Origin: Malachius bipustulatus
Lineage: Eukaryota > Arthropoda > Insecta > Coleoptera > Melyridae
Direction of reading: 5' to 3'
DNA length: 64,000 nt
Assembly (NCBI GenBank): GCA_910589415.1
Contig: OU342636.1
Location: 37,959,735-38,023,734 of the forward strand
The notes beneath the pieces are model-generated. The model saw only the letters and a program-made list of their open reading frames with translations, was not told the origin of the DNA and did not search any database. A program made the translations under genes and the position numbers. Positions 12,275-23,438 of the stretch are shown one piece after another. Positions within the stretch are counted from its first letter, which is position 1; every line of letters begins with the position of its first letter.

Positions 12275-12965
12275 CCAGGGTGTCCATCACTTATGGACAC
12301 CCCCCCCCCCCAAATAGAAGTTGATTTTAAAGATAAAAAATTTAAACTTTGAGGATTCGTGTAATTCATAATAAAGAACTATAAAATGCATAATCAATTT
12401 TTTTCGTTTGGCCAGCAGTGGTAAAGAACTGTAAATTTAATGATACGTACAAGTGGCAAAAAAAATCGATTTTTTTCTTCGATACATCGATAGAAATCGA
12501 TTAATAAAATCAAAATCGCTTAAAATAAATATAAAAAAAACTAATTGCAATGCTTTAATTAAATAAAATATTTAAAATATGGAAATGACAGGTAGAATGA
12601 TTGGATATGGTTGTAATAAAAGTGACCAATAATCTGAAGAGGGTAGTTAGTAGTTTAGTTACATATAATAAATCCTTAAACAGTTCAAGTAAACAGTCCC
12701 CAATGTAACATTGAACTCGAATAGGCATTCTTCTGACTGTTTACTTAGGTTTATGGTAAGTTAGGTGAGTTCAAATCGAAAAAAAAGATTGCGATTTACC
12801 TACCTATCCTCTTCAGATTATTGGTTATTTTTATTGCAACCATATATCAATTATTATCCCTGTCATTTCCATATTTTAAGTATTTATTAAAAATAAATTT
12901 TTACGCGAATCCTCAGGTTCAACTTTTTTTCTTAGGAATTAACTTCTATTTCGCTGATGTATTTC
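12275..12965. repeat. Deleted copy of the fold-back family seen at 19667-21275
   Basis: The left arm starts at GTCCATCACTTATGGACACC, followed by a 12-13 nt C run, and continues through AAAGATAAAAAATTTAAACT, ATACATCGATAGAAATCGAT and an AATATGGAAATGACAGG segment. The right arm (about 12790-12965) has reverse complements of the inner and outer parts but lacks the middle. It is closely related to 20145-20990. Confidence 0.7.
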
Positions 12966-13969
12966 TACATAAATGATAGATTTCTACATAGGTGCAACAT
13001 TAATTAATCATTAATCAATTAATTAACTTTTTGTTGCGTCATGTGAAATTTGCTTTTAAAAACAGCCGTCTTTTCGTGCTCTCTTTTTTTCAGTTTTTGA
13101 GAAAAATTAGTATGCCAAAATTTATGACAAAAAAACTTTAATAATAAAAAAAACAATTACAAGAAAATAAAACAGTAAAATTAGGATAAAATGAACTTGG
13201 AAAAAATGTCCCATTTCATCAAAAATCAAAAGTTTATTCCTTAATATCAACCAACAACCAACCAGACAGCTTATTTTGAAACTGATCTCCATTTACCTTC
13301 CTCTCGGGGTACCAAAACCCACCAAAACTTCCTTAACGGCATCAACTAGATAGGATATTATTCAATAAACACTTTCCCTCTCCGTTATTATCTTTCATAA
13401 GACATAAGACACCTCTCTTCTCCGTTACCGTACCGTTCATCGAAATCCCACTATGATAGGTCCGATAATTCGGATTCGATTCCAGTTCCAGTACCACCAC
13501 GACAGGTCCTTGTCCTTGGACGATCCCCCGAACGATTCACACACACGATGTGCGTAGTGGTACCACTACTACCACCACCGCTAGAGGGGATGCTGATGCT
13601 ACAGAGTGGTAACACTATTGGCACTATATATCGCAATTCGCGACCGTCCGACCACTGAAAACCCAGGTACCCGAGGTACTGCTACTGCACCGTGAGGGGC
13701 TCTCTCTCTCGTTGGGGCACCCGCGGGCCAGACGGAGACGGAAAAGGTGAAATCTAGCGGCTCTGATGCGGGGAGACCTCGTTACCTAGATTGCGGGTAC
13801 TTTCACCGCCTCTGTGACGACGGTACCATGGATGGTGTTGGTAGGTACCAGTGGCGTGGCCGTGGCGATAATTCTGTTCTTGTTGAATATTATTAACATA
13901 TGGAAACTCGAGATTGATAACGAATTGTGTAACGTTGCAGTATTTTTTTTTTCCGCTGCAATAGGTACA
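12966..13969. other. Non-coding, with a GC-richer block at 13440-13800
   Basis: The 13440-13800 block is distinctly GC-richer than its surroundings and could be a regulatory region or alternative promoter of the minus-strand zinc-finger gene, since it lies in that gene's putative first intron. No conserved element is recognised. Confidence 0.25.
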
Positions 13970-14205
13970 GTTTTTTTTTTAGAGGGAACGTCGGTCTTAA
14001 CTATGTAGGTAAGACACAGTCGCTCCACTCTGGTAATTTTGGTTTCGAGATCTAGCTCATTTAGCCACAGACACATTTGTAAATATATAAATAGATGAAT
14101 AGACGAACACAACACCCATGGCACAAATGGGATTTGAACCCACACGGTGGCAGTGTCAACGGATTAGTAGAATGCTCTACTAACCCGCTGAGCTACCGTC
14201 CGCTC
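13970..14205 (-). mobile_element. tRNA-derived SINE, near full length
   Basis: Minus-strand reading: the tRNA-like head has an A-box (TAGCTCAGCGGG) and a B-box (GGTTCAAATCC). A ~130 bp body and the tail CTTACCTACATAGTTAAGACCGA follow, and it ends in an A-run (T-run at 13971-13980 on the plus strand). The head lacks a clean anticodon arm, so this is a SINE and not a functional tRNA gene. Confidence 0.75.
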
Positions 14206-14790
14206 CAAAAATCAACTATTATAAAATTATTATTTCCTGGGTATTATTCCGTCATTGTAATCAACTTCCTAATTAATGACTCGAATGAAATTGGTTCATT
14301 CGTGATTGGAGTCGTCAGATATTCTCCCCCCCCCCCCCCCCCCAAAAAAAAAAAGAACACTAGGACTCGTCATCAGATACGAAGTTACCCGGTCCAAGTA
14401 TTAGCGAGCCTTAAAACAATAATGAACGAGACTTACACCTCGTTAATTATTCGTTTCGTCGGGAATCGTCAGATATCCCCCTCAATCGTCTCGTAACAAT
14501 TCAATTATTAATCCTCGAACTAGTCCAAATACTTGGTCCCCTAACACAGGAAACAGTCTAAAAGTTCGTCCTTTACGCAGTAATTTGAAACTATTGCAGG
14601 CAGGTTGTTAATGTGCAATGTGCAATACGGGAATGTGTAACTCTTGCATGGATGTAAAGGTGCGTCCTGCTGAACATTTTCTTCAGAACGAACCGAACGC
14701 GCAGCGCGCGCCCACGAATTCGGCTAGTTAGAACGGGTCTCCGCGCCGAACAGAACGCGTCAAACTTTTTCCATCGGCTTTTGGTAGATC
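14206..14790. other. Non-coding, contains poly-C/poly-A tract
   Basis: A ~19 nt C tract is directly followed by an A tract around 14325-14355. No gene recognised. Confidence 0.5.
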
Positions 14791-14871
14791 TGGCTTGATC
14801 AAAATTTGGCCTGGGACTTTTTTTGACATTTTTTGTCACTTTTCACTAGATATGGGAATAATATGTCTTTT

Positions 14872-15740
14872 GGCGTGCTCTACCGGCGGAACGGTTGGTC
14901 TTACAAATAAACGTTTTTTGTGCAAAAAATTGGGCAAAAAGTGCAACAAAAAACACAATGTTCCTAATTTTCGCCAGCAAACTGCAAATTCGTGTTCAGG
15001 GACCAAAAAAGGCGACATAGAGGGCGAGAAAATCAAAACTAGGTATACCAAAACTTTCCAAAACCCCACGCAATAGAAATTTGTTTTTTTTATTTTGCAT
15101 GCTCTACTGAAGGAACGATTAGTCTTACAAAAATACGTTTACGATGAGAAATGTAGGAAATTTTGTCCACTTCAATTTTGTATAGGGCTGACTTGTCGAA
15201 AAAACGCTCCCTTTCTGAGATTTAGACCAAAAACTGAAAAAAGTGCAAAAATTTGGGCAAAAACTGTTTTTTTACGCTCTTCACCGGCGGAACGGTTAGT
15301 CTTACAAAAAAATGTTTTTTATGAGAAATGTAGTAAATTTTGTCTACTTCAATTTAGTATGAAATAGATTTGTAGAAAAAACGCTTCCTTTCTGAGTGTG
15401 ACTACAAAATTAAAAAAATTACAAAATTTGGGCAAAAAGTGTTTTTTTACGCTCTCCACCGGCGGAACCGTTAGTCTTGCAAAAAAATGTTTTTCATGAG
15501 AAATGTAGGAAATCTTGTCTATTTCAATTTTGTATAGAATGGATTTGTAGAAAAAACGCTTCCTTTCTGAGATTGTGACTAAAAACTGAAAAAAATTACA
15601 AAATTTGGGCAAAAAGTGTTTTTTCTACGCTCTCCACCGGCGGAACAATTAGTCTTACAAAAAAATGTTATTGTGAGAAATGTAGGAAATCTTGCCTACT
15701 TCACTTTGTATAGTAAGGACTTGTCGAAAAAACGCTTAAT
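14872..15740 (+). repeat. ~175 bp tandem repeat array (about five units)
   Basis: The landmark ACGCTCTCCACCGGCGGAAC (with variants) recurs near 14877, 15096, 15278, 15452 and 15629, each followed by GGTTAGTCTTACAAAAAAATG and GAGAAATGTAGGAAATTTTG. The first interval is ~220 bp and later ones ~175-180 bp. Short open frames along it follow the repeat and are not genes. Confidence 0.85.
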
Positions 15741-17548
15741 TTCTAAGATTTATACAAAAAAAAGAAAAAAAAAGTTCCAGGCGAAAGTTTTGCCAGAAAA
15801 CTCCAAATTCATGTTCAGCGAACCAAAAAAAATAGAGGGTGATAAATTAAAAAATGTAGCAAAATTTTCCTCTGATCCTGATCCCCCATTAAACTTCGAA
15901 CAATCCAAGTTGCCACTATGACAGCGCAAAGTGATTCTCTATTTTGGCTAAATGCGCAAGTGTGCGAAGACCATTAAAGAAACGAAGAAGAATTTTCTAT
16001 TTCTTTTCTACTTTAATATTTCTTGAGAAAGGAGAAGTCACAGTACTCACAGTAATATGAACTGGAGGTTAGGAACAACGAACCAACTAACTAGGTATTC
16101 TTCTTGTTTTTCTAGATTCTGGCCTATTGGAATAAATAATGTGGTCATTAAGAAATTCTACATATAGCTGATCGAGATAGTTGGGAATAACTTGTCAACA
16201 GCTGATCTGTCAATTGTGTTCCGGAAAACTCCAAAATGAACCGAGGCTCACGCACGCACCGATTGTAGTGTCAAGATCTAGAACATGCCAACTGGAGTTT
16301 CTTTGAGAGAGTTTGAGCCGGAAGGAACGTCGTGGTTGCACTTGGATATGGTTGGGGTTATGGGACCGGACGGGGGAATCCCGTATTTAAGTAAAGATGT
16401 GAACTGACGTCATGTAACCGTTTGGGATCGTGGCCGTTTTGAAACTATCCCTATAGAACGTCATTTAGAAACATGAACGCCATCAGAATCATTCTAGAGT
16501 ATTAATAGTTTCGGAAGCTATTAGAGCAATATTAGAAAGAAAAGTAAACAATAAGGTTACTTTATAATGTGAAGGGGGACATTTCAAAAATAAGAGAAAT
16601 GACAAGATGTGAAAGGACGATCTGACTTGATGAGGTTATTGTAAATAAATATTGTAAATTATTATTAAAAACGTACCTAATTTGTTATAACAAAAATTAA
16701 TATTCGTAAATCACAATAATAGCATGTCCTACTCGTTATGACATTTTTCATCAATAAGGATACGCCACTGGGAAATTGTGCTCCGGTCGAGAAGGAAAAT
16801 CAAGCGGCGAAGGTAGAAACTACTTTTACTTATGCTAAACTGTTCATCTAATATCTTTGTTATAGTTTCGATTATTATTATTATTATTATTATTATTATT
16901 TATTGGATAGAAACTGAAAACTAGACAGATTTTAGATTACTTAACCAACAGGGAATACCTCTATTTCTATACATTATTTATTAACGGTTCATTGATGGAT
17001 GATGGTGGAATTCACTGATTAAATTCTAGATTTTTTTCATACATACTTATTGGTAATGATCTAGATAAATTAACCTCAAAATTTACTCATTGATTCTGCA
17101 GTTTGGATCTTACCATAAAAAAAATATATAAAAATTTAATTATTGTTAAAAAACAACAATAACAAACAATAACAAAATAGGTAAATAATCATTTTTACTA
17201 TGCCAAAAGCTAGGTATGCAGATCTACCAGGTACTAGACTACCTATCCTATAATAGGAAAATAACTCAAGGTAAACTTGCGAAACCACCTCTACCACTAT
17301 AACGAACGAACGAACGCCAAAGAAATACACAATTACTTATGTATTATTGCGAAATAACGCAATCTACACGTTCATAAAGAAAATCAAATCCATTATGACG
17401 GTGATACCCTTTGCCACAACTATTTACATATTCCAAAGGTAAATTCTCCAATCTCACTGAATGAATGACATATCCGCATAATGGCTTTCCCTGCTTAAAA
17501 TCATTCATACTAGCTCAACAACCTGTATTGCGAAAATAAAAATAAAGT
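15741..17548. other. Non-coding; one stray 240 bp-family unit and a microsatellite
   Basis: 15940-15995 (GGCTAAATGCGCAAGTG and flanks) matches part of the 2.6-4.4 kb repeat family. An ATT microsatellite occupies about 16870-16902. No gene is recognised. Confidence 0.5.
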
Positions 17549-17709
17549 TGTGGTCGTAGAAAAAATATCGTACATTACTTGGAAAGTGACCCATTTCACA
17601 CGAGTGGGAGATTGTTGACGAGGCCCTAGTCGAGTGCGGCAATCCCATTAGTGTGAAATGACACTTTCCACCCACACAAGTAATGTACACTATTTTTCCT
17701 ACTACCACA
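17549..17709. mobile_element. Short inverted-repeat element (MITE-like)
   Basis: The ends pair as TGTGGTCGTAGAAAAAATAT (left) and the complement of ATTTTTCCTACTACCACA (right). The arms also share CGTACATTACTT, GGAAAGTG and ATTTCACAC segments. Total ~160 bp, non-coding. Confidence 0.65.
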
Positions 17710-18264
17710 TTAATGCGCACAATCTCTTTTTTTCTAAACTTAACTATACCTACTTATACACCAGCTGATTTATTTGTTTATAGAACCATTCTCTCATCCT
17801 ATACACCCGAAAATCCTATACATAGGTGTATTATGGGCTGCCTAACTTAATTTGTACATATCGCTCTAGTGTGATATTTTACTTTTCAATTATTCTGGGG
17901 TGCTATTTGTCATTTTCGCGCAAGTGGTCGTCGGAAAAAGAATATTTTTGAGAGAGATAAATGATTATTAAAATTTTGTGATAGTGATAACTTTACAGCA
18001 ACCGGGGATGAAAAAAAAATCGTACCACACTTTGATACTAATTTTTTTAAGCTTTTGTACACCTAACCTTATTGTTTGTTGTTTTTTTGTTTGTTTTGTT
18101 TTTATTGCTTTTCCTTTTTATGTATATTTGGTTGTTCTTTTTATTTTTATTGTTGCGATGCTGCCATCTCACTCGACATGCGCATTGTGGTTTCTGACGT
18201 TTCATCGACGTAATTCAAATTCTGTGATACAATATTGAAATTGAATAATATGAATTGAATAATG

Positions 18265-19200
18265 TGAAAAAACGTCCACCCACGGTGACGTTTTTGTCAG
18301 TGACGTCGATATCACGTCATGTGACTAAAAAATGACGTCAAAATGACGACACATTTTTGACCAAAAATAAACGCATTTTTGTTTCATTTTTCCTAAATTG
18401 AGTTGTCGTCTTTAAGACGACTTTTGGATACACACCAACACCATGACGTCTTCTTGACGATCAATAATGACGTCTTTTAAACTAATACAGGATTTTTCAA
18501 AACATCTGTCGGAAAATGAAAGGTGATGTGATTTCTTGGCGCGTTCTGTGGAAAAAAAAGTTTCTATCAACCTGGGTCCGCAAATCCACCGCTTTCGAGA
18601 TACAGGGTGTGAAAGAAAATCCAGTTTTTTGACGATATCTCAGGAACCGTTTGAGATATTAAACTGAATTTTCGTACATATCTTATCATTAATATTATCT
18701 ACTTTTTGAGGGCTACCTAAATTTCTTTCCACATGACAGTGGTGGAGATTTTAGGGTTTTCTGCATAAAAAGGCACTCTTGGTTAAAAGCTTTAATGTGA
18801 ACTATTTTCGAGACATGTTTTGCTGGGGACAAAAACATCGCTTGTTTTTGATAATTATTATTGTTATGATTTGTTTCATTGTAGATATATAGATTCATTC
18901 ACAGAAAAAAATCCCTCAAAAGTAGATAATATCAATGATTAGATATGTACAAAATCTGAGTTCTGTATCTCAAACGGTTCCTGAGATATGGTCAAATAAC
19001 TGGATAAATTGACGTTTCTCGAACACTGTAACAAGGAATCACATCTTTCATTTTTCGATACATATTTTGAAGCGCCCCGGTATAACGACGTCTTTCTAAG
19101 GGCATAATATGACGTCTTGTAGACGTCTAAAAAAAGACGTCATTTATACGTCATTCCATTGGTAACCGACGTGGTTATGACGTCACCTTGCTATTTGTAT
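18265..19200. repeat. TGACGTC-rich (CRE-like) element split by a nested fold-back insertion
   Basis: 18265-18485 and 19078-19200 are both densely packed with GACGTC / TGACGTCA motifs in either orientation. Between them sits an unrelated inverted-repeat element (18488-19075). The simplest reading is that one element inserted into the other. Confidence 0.6.
18488..19075. mobile_element. Fold-back element nested in the GACGTC-rich repeat
   Basis: The left arm contains TCGGAAAATGAAAGGTGATG, GATATCTCAGGAACCG and ATTATCTACTTTTTGAGGG. The right arm has their complements in reverse order (CCCTCAAAAGTAGATAAT, CGGTTCCTGAGATATG, CATCTTTCATTTTTCGA). Arms are ~200 bp and the spacer is non-coding. Confidence 0.7.
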
Positions 19201-19666
19201 TTTTCCGTTCTTTTTCTCTCGTTCGAACTAGGATCCTTCATGAGATGAAACGCTTTAATTAGACGATGACACTTCCGAATTCACCCCAGCACCAGACTAC
19301 ATAGTGACTCTATTTATGACAGTGGTGACATACTTTTTCCGCTATAATATGATCGATCTCGTCAAAATGAGTTTGGTTTTAAGAACTGTCACAATTAACT
19401 TAACATGAGTTAATTAATTGATTATGCGTAAGGTTTGTTCTAATCCTTAATCAAAAATAATTGGAATGTTATCAAATTAGACTTTTAGCGACCATCAAAT
19501 CAAGTTAATACAAATTTTTAGCTTCCAATAAGCCGGTGTCGCGAGACGCTTGTCAACTGACAGGAACATAACCATAACCTCAATTAATTAGATAAACTTC
19601 AGGTTTTTATCTGAACTACTAACTACTAGAATAAATTATAATTAACCTCACTTCTAGTCTATGCGT

Positions 19667-21275
19667 TCGGAAATGCACCGTTTTTGAGATACAGGGTGTC
19701 GAAGAAATATTATTTTTCCAGTTTTTTTGACGATATCTCGAGAACCGTAGACATGAGATACAATGTTCAACTCTCGGTTCAACTCTTATACACAATATGT
19801 GCTCACTGATCCCCTTATTTTCGCCGTAAAATAAAGGTTTTAAAAAATTCAGTGGCGTAGATTTAGGGTATTTCGAGGGTTTCGATCCCCTAATTTCTAC
19901 GCCACTGGAATAAATGCGATTTTAAGCAGCGTCTTTGAAACCGTCCACGTTTTCTACACCAAAAAGGTACTCTTGGTTGACGGGCCTAAAATGAACCGTT
20001 TCCGAGAAAAATGGCATTTTATGAGATTAAATTCTGTTGAAAAATCGTAAAAAAAGTGACGTTTTCTCTCATAAAATACCATTTTTCTCGGAAACGGTTC
20101 ATTTTAGAGCCGTTAACCAAGAGTACCTTTTTGGTGTACCGGGTGGTCCATCACTTATGTCCACCCCCGAAATAGAGGTTAATTTTAAAGATAAAAAATT
20201 GAAACTTTGAGGATTTGTGTAATAAATATATGACCACATAATGGCATAATCAGAATAATTATTTTTTTGTTAGTTGAGCCATCAGCGATAAAAAACTGTA
20301 ATTTGGTGTTAATGTGACCAAAATAAATTCGATTTTTCTTTAATACATCGATAGAAATCAAATAAGAAAACCAAAATCGCTTAAAAGAAATATCAAAAAC
20401 CTAATTACAAGCCTTTAATTAAATAAAATACTTAAAATATGGAAATGGCAGGTAAAATGATTGATATATGGGTAGAGCAATAAAACTGACAATCTAATGA
20501 GGGTAGTCCTACCATAAATAATCTTCAAAGCAGTCAGAAGAATGTGCCATTGAACTCCAATGGGGCTTCTTTTATGAATGTTTACTTAGGATATGTTTAC
20601 TTAACATTTGTGCTATACCAGCCCTTTAAAATACTGATAGTTATATTGCTTCCATAAATCAATCATTCTAGCTGTGATTTCCATATTTTAAGTATTTTAT
20701 TTAATTAAAGGCTTGTAATTAGGTTTTTGATATTTCTTTTAAGCGATTTTGGTTTTCTTATTTGATTTCTATCGATGTATTAAAGAAAAATCGAATTTAT
20801 TTTGGTCACATTAACACCAAAATACAGTTTTTTTATCGCTGATGGCTCAACTAACAAAAAAATAATTAATCTGATTATGCCATTATGTGGTCATATATTT
20901 ATTAACACAAATCCTCAAAGTTTCAATTTTTTATCTTTAAAATTAACCTCTATTTCGGGGGTGGACATAAGTGATGGACCACCCGGTAGAAAACATGAAC
21001 GGTTCAAAGGCGCTGCTTAAAAAGGCATTTATTCCAGTGGCGTAGAAATTAGGGGGTCGAAACCCTCAAAATACCCTAAATCTACGCCACTGAATTTTTT
21101 TAAAACCTTTATTTAATGGCGAAAATAAGGGGATCACTGAGCACATAGTGTGTACCTATAAGAGCTGAACATAGAATCTCATGTCGACGATTCCCGAGAT
21201 GTCGTAAAAAAACTGTAAAAATAATCTTTTTTCGACACCCTGTATCATGTATCTCAAAAAACGGTGTATTTCCGG
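19667..21275. mobile_element. 1.6 kb complex fold-back element
   Basis: The ends are CGGAAATGCACCGTTTTTGA and its reverse-complement variant at 21255-21275. Successive segments of the left half reappear inverted in the right half: TACAGGGTGTCGAAG, TTCTACGCCACTGGAATAAA, GGTGGTCCATCACTTATGTC and CATCGATAGAAATCAAATAAG. A smaller nested hairpin lies at 19956-20143 (ACCAAAAAGGTACTC against its complement). Parts are shared with 12275-12965 and with the 210 bp satellite at 39285-40440. No coding sequence. Confidence 0.8.
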
Positions 21276-22399
21276 ACACACGACTTTAATGGGAAATTTT
21301 TGTTTATTTTAGCCTGAAGAATCAGCCTGTGAAGTTTGGCCAACCTTACAGTAAACACCCTGTATAATAGTCCAGTCTCTCTCTTCCATGTTCCATGGCC
21401 TACCGCTACTGAGCGGCTAGGTAGGATAAAGTACATCTGACAACGTTGCGATCTCATGGTAAGTTTGCTTGGGGTTTGGGTTGGGGAAAGAGGAGGGATG
21501 TAATGGTTTTCTCCCCCTTTTCCTTCGATCTCCCACTTCTTTTCCCCTATATTTACACGAGATTCCTCAAGAACAAGAATTTGGTAGGGAATTTTATAAT
21601 AACTAAATTATTGTCCATTTAAAGTGCCTATGTCTATTATTATTACTACTACTACAACTCGCATTTTCTTTCCTATTTAGATTTTTCATAAAAAATCAAT
21701 AAAATTATACGTAAATTGCAAAAAAAACTTGTTTTTTGAATTATTCGGATTAGTAATTTCAGCCGGATTGGATGTGACAAAAATAAAATGTAGGTACATA
21801 AACAATGCGATTGCGCTCTAAAACACCACTCAAATCAAACGCAAAATTAGAATGACCAACGCCAACTTTATTGATTGATTGAACAATTCGATAAAAGGCT
21901 TCAAATCAAATAATGATCAATGAACGCTAATAAATAATGCATAAAAATCGGCATCCAATAATAGGGTAATGAATAAAATAAAGGATCATCGCGTTTCCCG
22001 TTCTGTTTCGTTTCGACTTCCGATAATACCCAAGTAGGTATTTACGGGGCTCACGTTGCTCGCAATGCAAACGAAAACGACAGATGTTCATGTTCGTTAG
22101 GTAGATATCGCAGTAGGTTCTATGCTGGTTAATAAAACCCATTACACCAGGTGAAAAAGCTGAAGCTGAAACTAAATATGTACTAAATACACAAAAGACC
22201 GCTTGAAAGGTAATAATAGCTTCCTAACAGGTACACAACGTATGGCATATGGACGGAGTGAGTGTGTAGGTAGGTACCTACTAGGTACTAGGTAGGTAGT
22301 TACGTAATATAAATTGGAAATGATGAAAAATTTATAAAAAATAGTAGGCCATTGAAACGATCGAACAATAATAATAATTATGGAAAGTCCAGTTAGGTT
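21276..22399. other. Non-coding region, nothing recognised
   Basis: Contains an isolated ACACCCTGTATA terminus near 21355, probably the end of another decayed inverted-repeat element. Open frames are short and without domains. Confidence 0.4.
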
Positions 22400-23100
22400 A
22401 TCGACCTTTCGTTCTCTTGCACTCTCGCAAAGATGATACGGGACGGATGCGACACCGACACCAACAACCAACACGACGAGCGAATAATATTTTTACCAAA
22501 CCAAACCAAACGGAAATCAATGGCGAACCTGATCCTCCTTCCTTGCAACCGAACGTTACATGTCTCCGCTCCGCTCGGGTCCGTAACTTCGTTTCGTTGG
22601 AGTCGTGGAGTCGAGCAAGCAAAGGCGTATCTATGGCGATGACGTCTTGTAATAACGTGGTGGAGGCAAGTGGTGGTGGTTTAGGAAGGAAGAATGTGGG
22701 GATGAATATATCCTACCAGAATACACTACGAGCACCCCTTCCACAAATCCTACATCACGGCGACGAAGCTCCCTACCCTAAACACCCGCGACTCGCGAAT
22801 GAAGGCGGCCAGAATTAGTCCAGGAGCGGTCGCGGAGGGCTCTAAATCGACACACATTCACCAGGAGATCGCGATTTCGGGAGGACTCACCTGAGAAATT
22901 GATGGTCTTGTCGTCTTCCGCACAGGTAAAAGTCGGCTTCGTCATCAAACGCGATCACCTACGTCTACTCTGTTCGGGCTTGTCGGGCACAGAAACACAA
23001 GAGCGCCCGGTCTGCCAAGACCTTGCGTTGAGCAGTCAGCTGCGGTCACGTGACGCGGGTCGGTTCGAATTTACGCGCCAACGCGATCGTTGATGGATTT
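22400..23100 (-). promoter_or_regulatory. GC/CpG-richer block, candidate promoter region of a minus-strand gene
   Basis: Base composition changes sharply to GC- and CpG-richer sequence between AT-rich flanks, and a good minus-strand 5' splice site (CAG|GTGAGT at 22891) lies inside it. It fits a first-exon/promoter region, most simply for the zinc-finger gene 13 kb downstream. This is inference. Confidence 0.35.
22891..22945 (-). other. Candidate first coding exon of the zinc-finger gene
   Basis: Minus strand ATG at 22945 opens MTKPTFTCAEDDKTINFS and reaches a donor CAG|GTGAGT after 55 nt (phase 1). If joined to the AG acceptor before 9131 it reads EATIEK directly into the ATG at 9114 in the correct frame. 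The acceptor has a weak polypyrimidine tract, and the stronger nearby TTTCAG would break the frame, making this exon 5' UTR. The join is therefore tentative. Confidence 0.35.
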
Positions 23101-23438
23101 TTGATTTCACAGCTCGGGGGATGCATTATTTTATAATTTTTTTTTTTATAAAATGTTCAATTATGGTGCTGTTAGTCTTATATTAAGGGCAGTAGTTAAT
23201 ATAATGCATCCAAATGAAAAAAATATATAAATAAATTATTTTGGTTTGTAACTTTTTAACTTAATGGACATGATTTTTTTTCTCAAAGCCTGCCTTAGTG
23301 CCTTGATAACGTTTTCATTCACTCAGGCTCACAGGATAAGATCGAGGATAGAGATAGATGTTTTAATTGTAAATTTAGAAATCCTATTATAATACATTTC
23401 AAATAATTCAACTGAATTTCAAATGAGAAAATGTGCAG

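Noticed and set aside
14095..14205. Functional tRNA gene
   Set aside because: A- and B-boxes are present but the anticodon arm does not fold; it continues into a SINE body and tail.
22417..22818. 133-codon plus-strand open frame in the CpG-richer block
   Set aside because: Overlaps other frames of similar length on both strands; composition explains it and no domain is visible.
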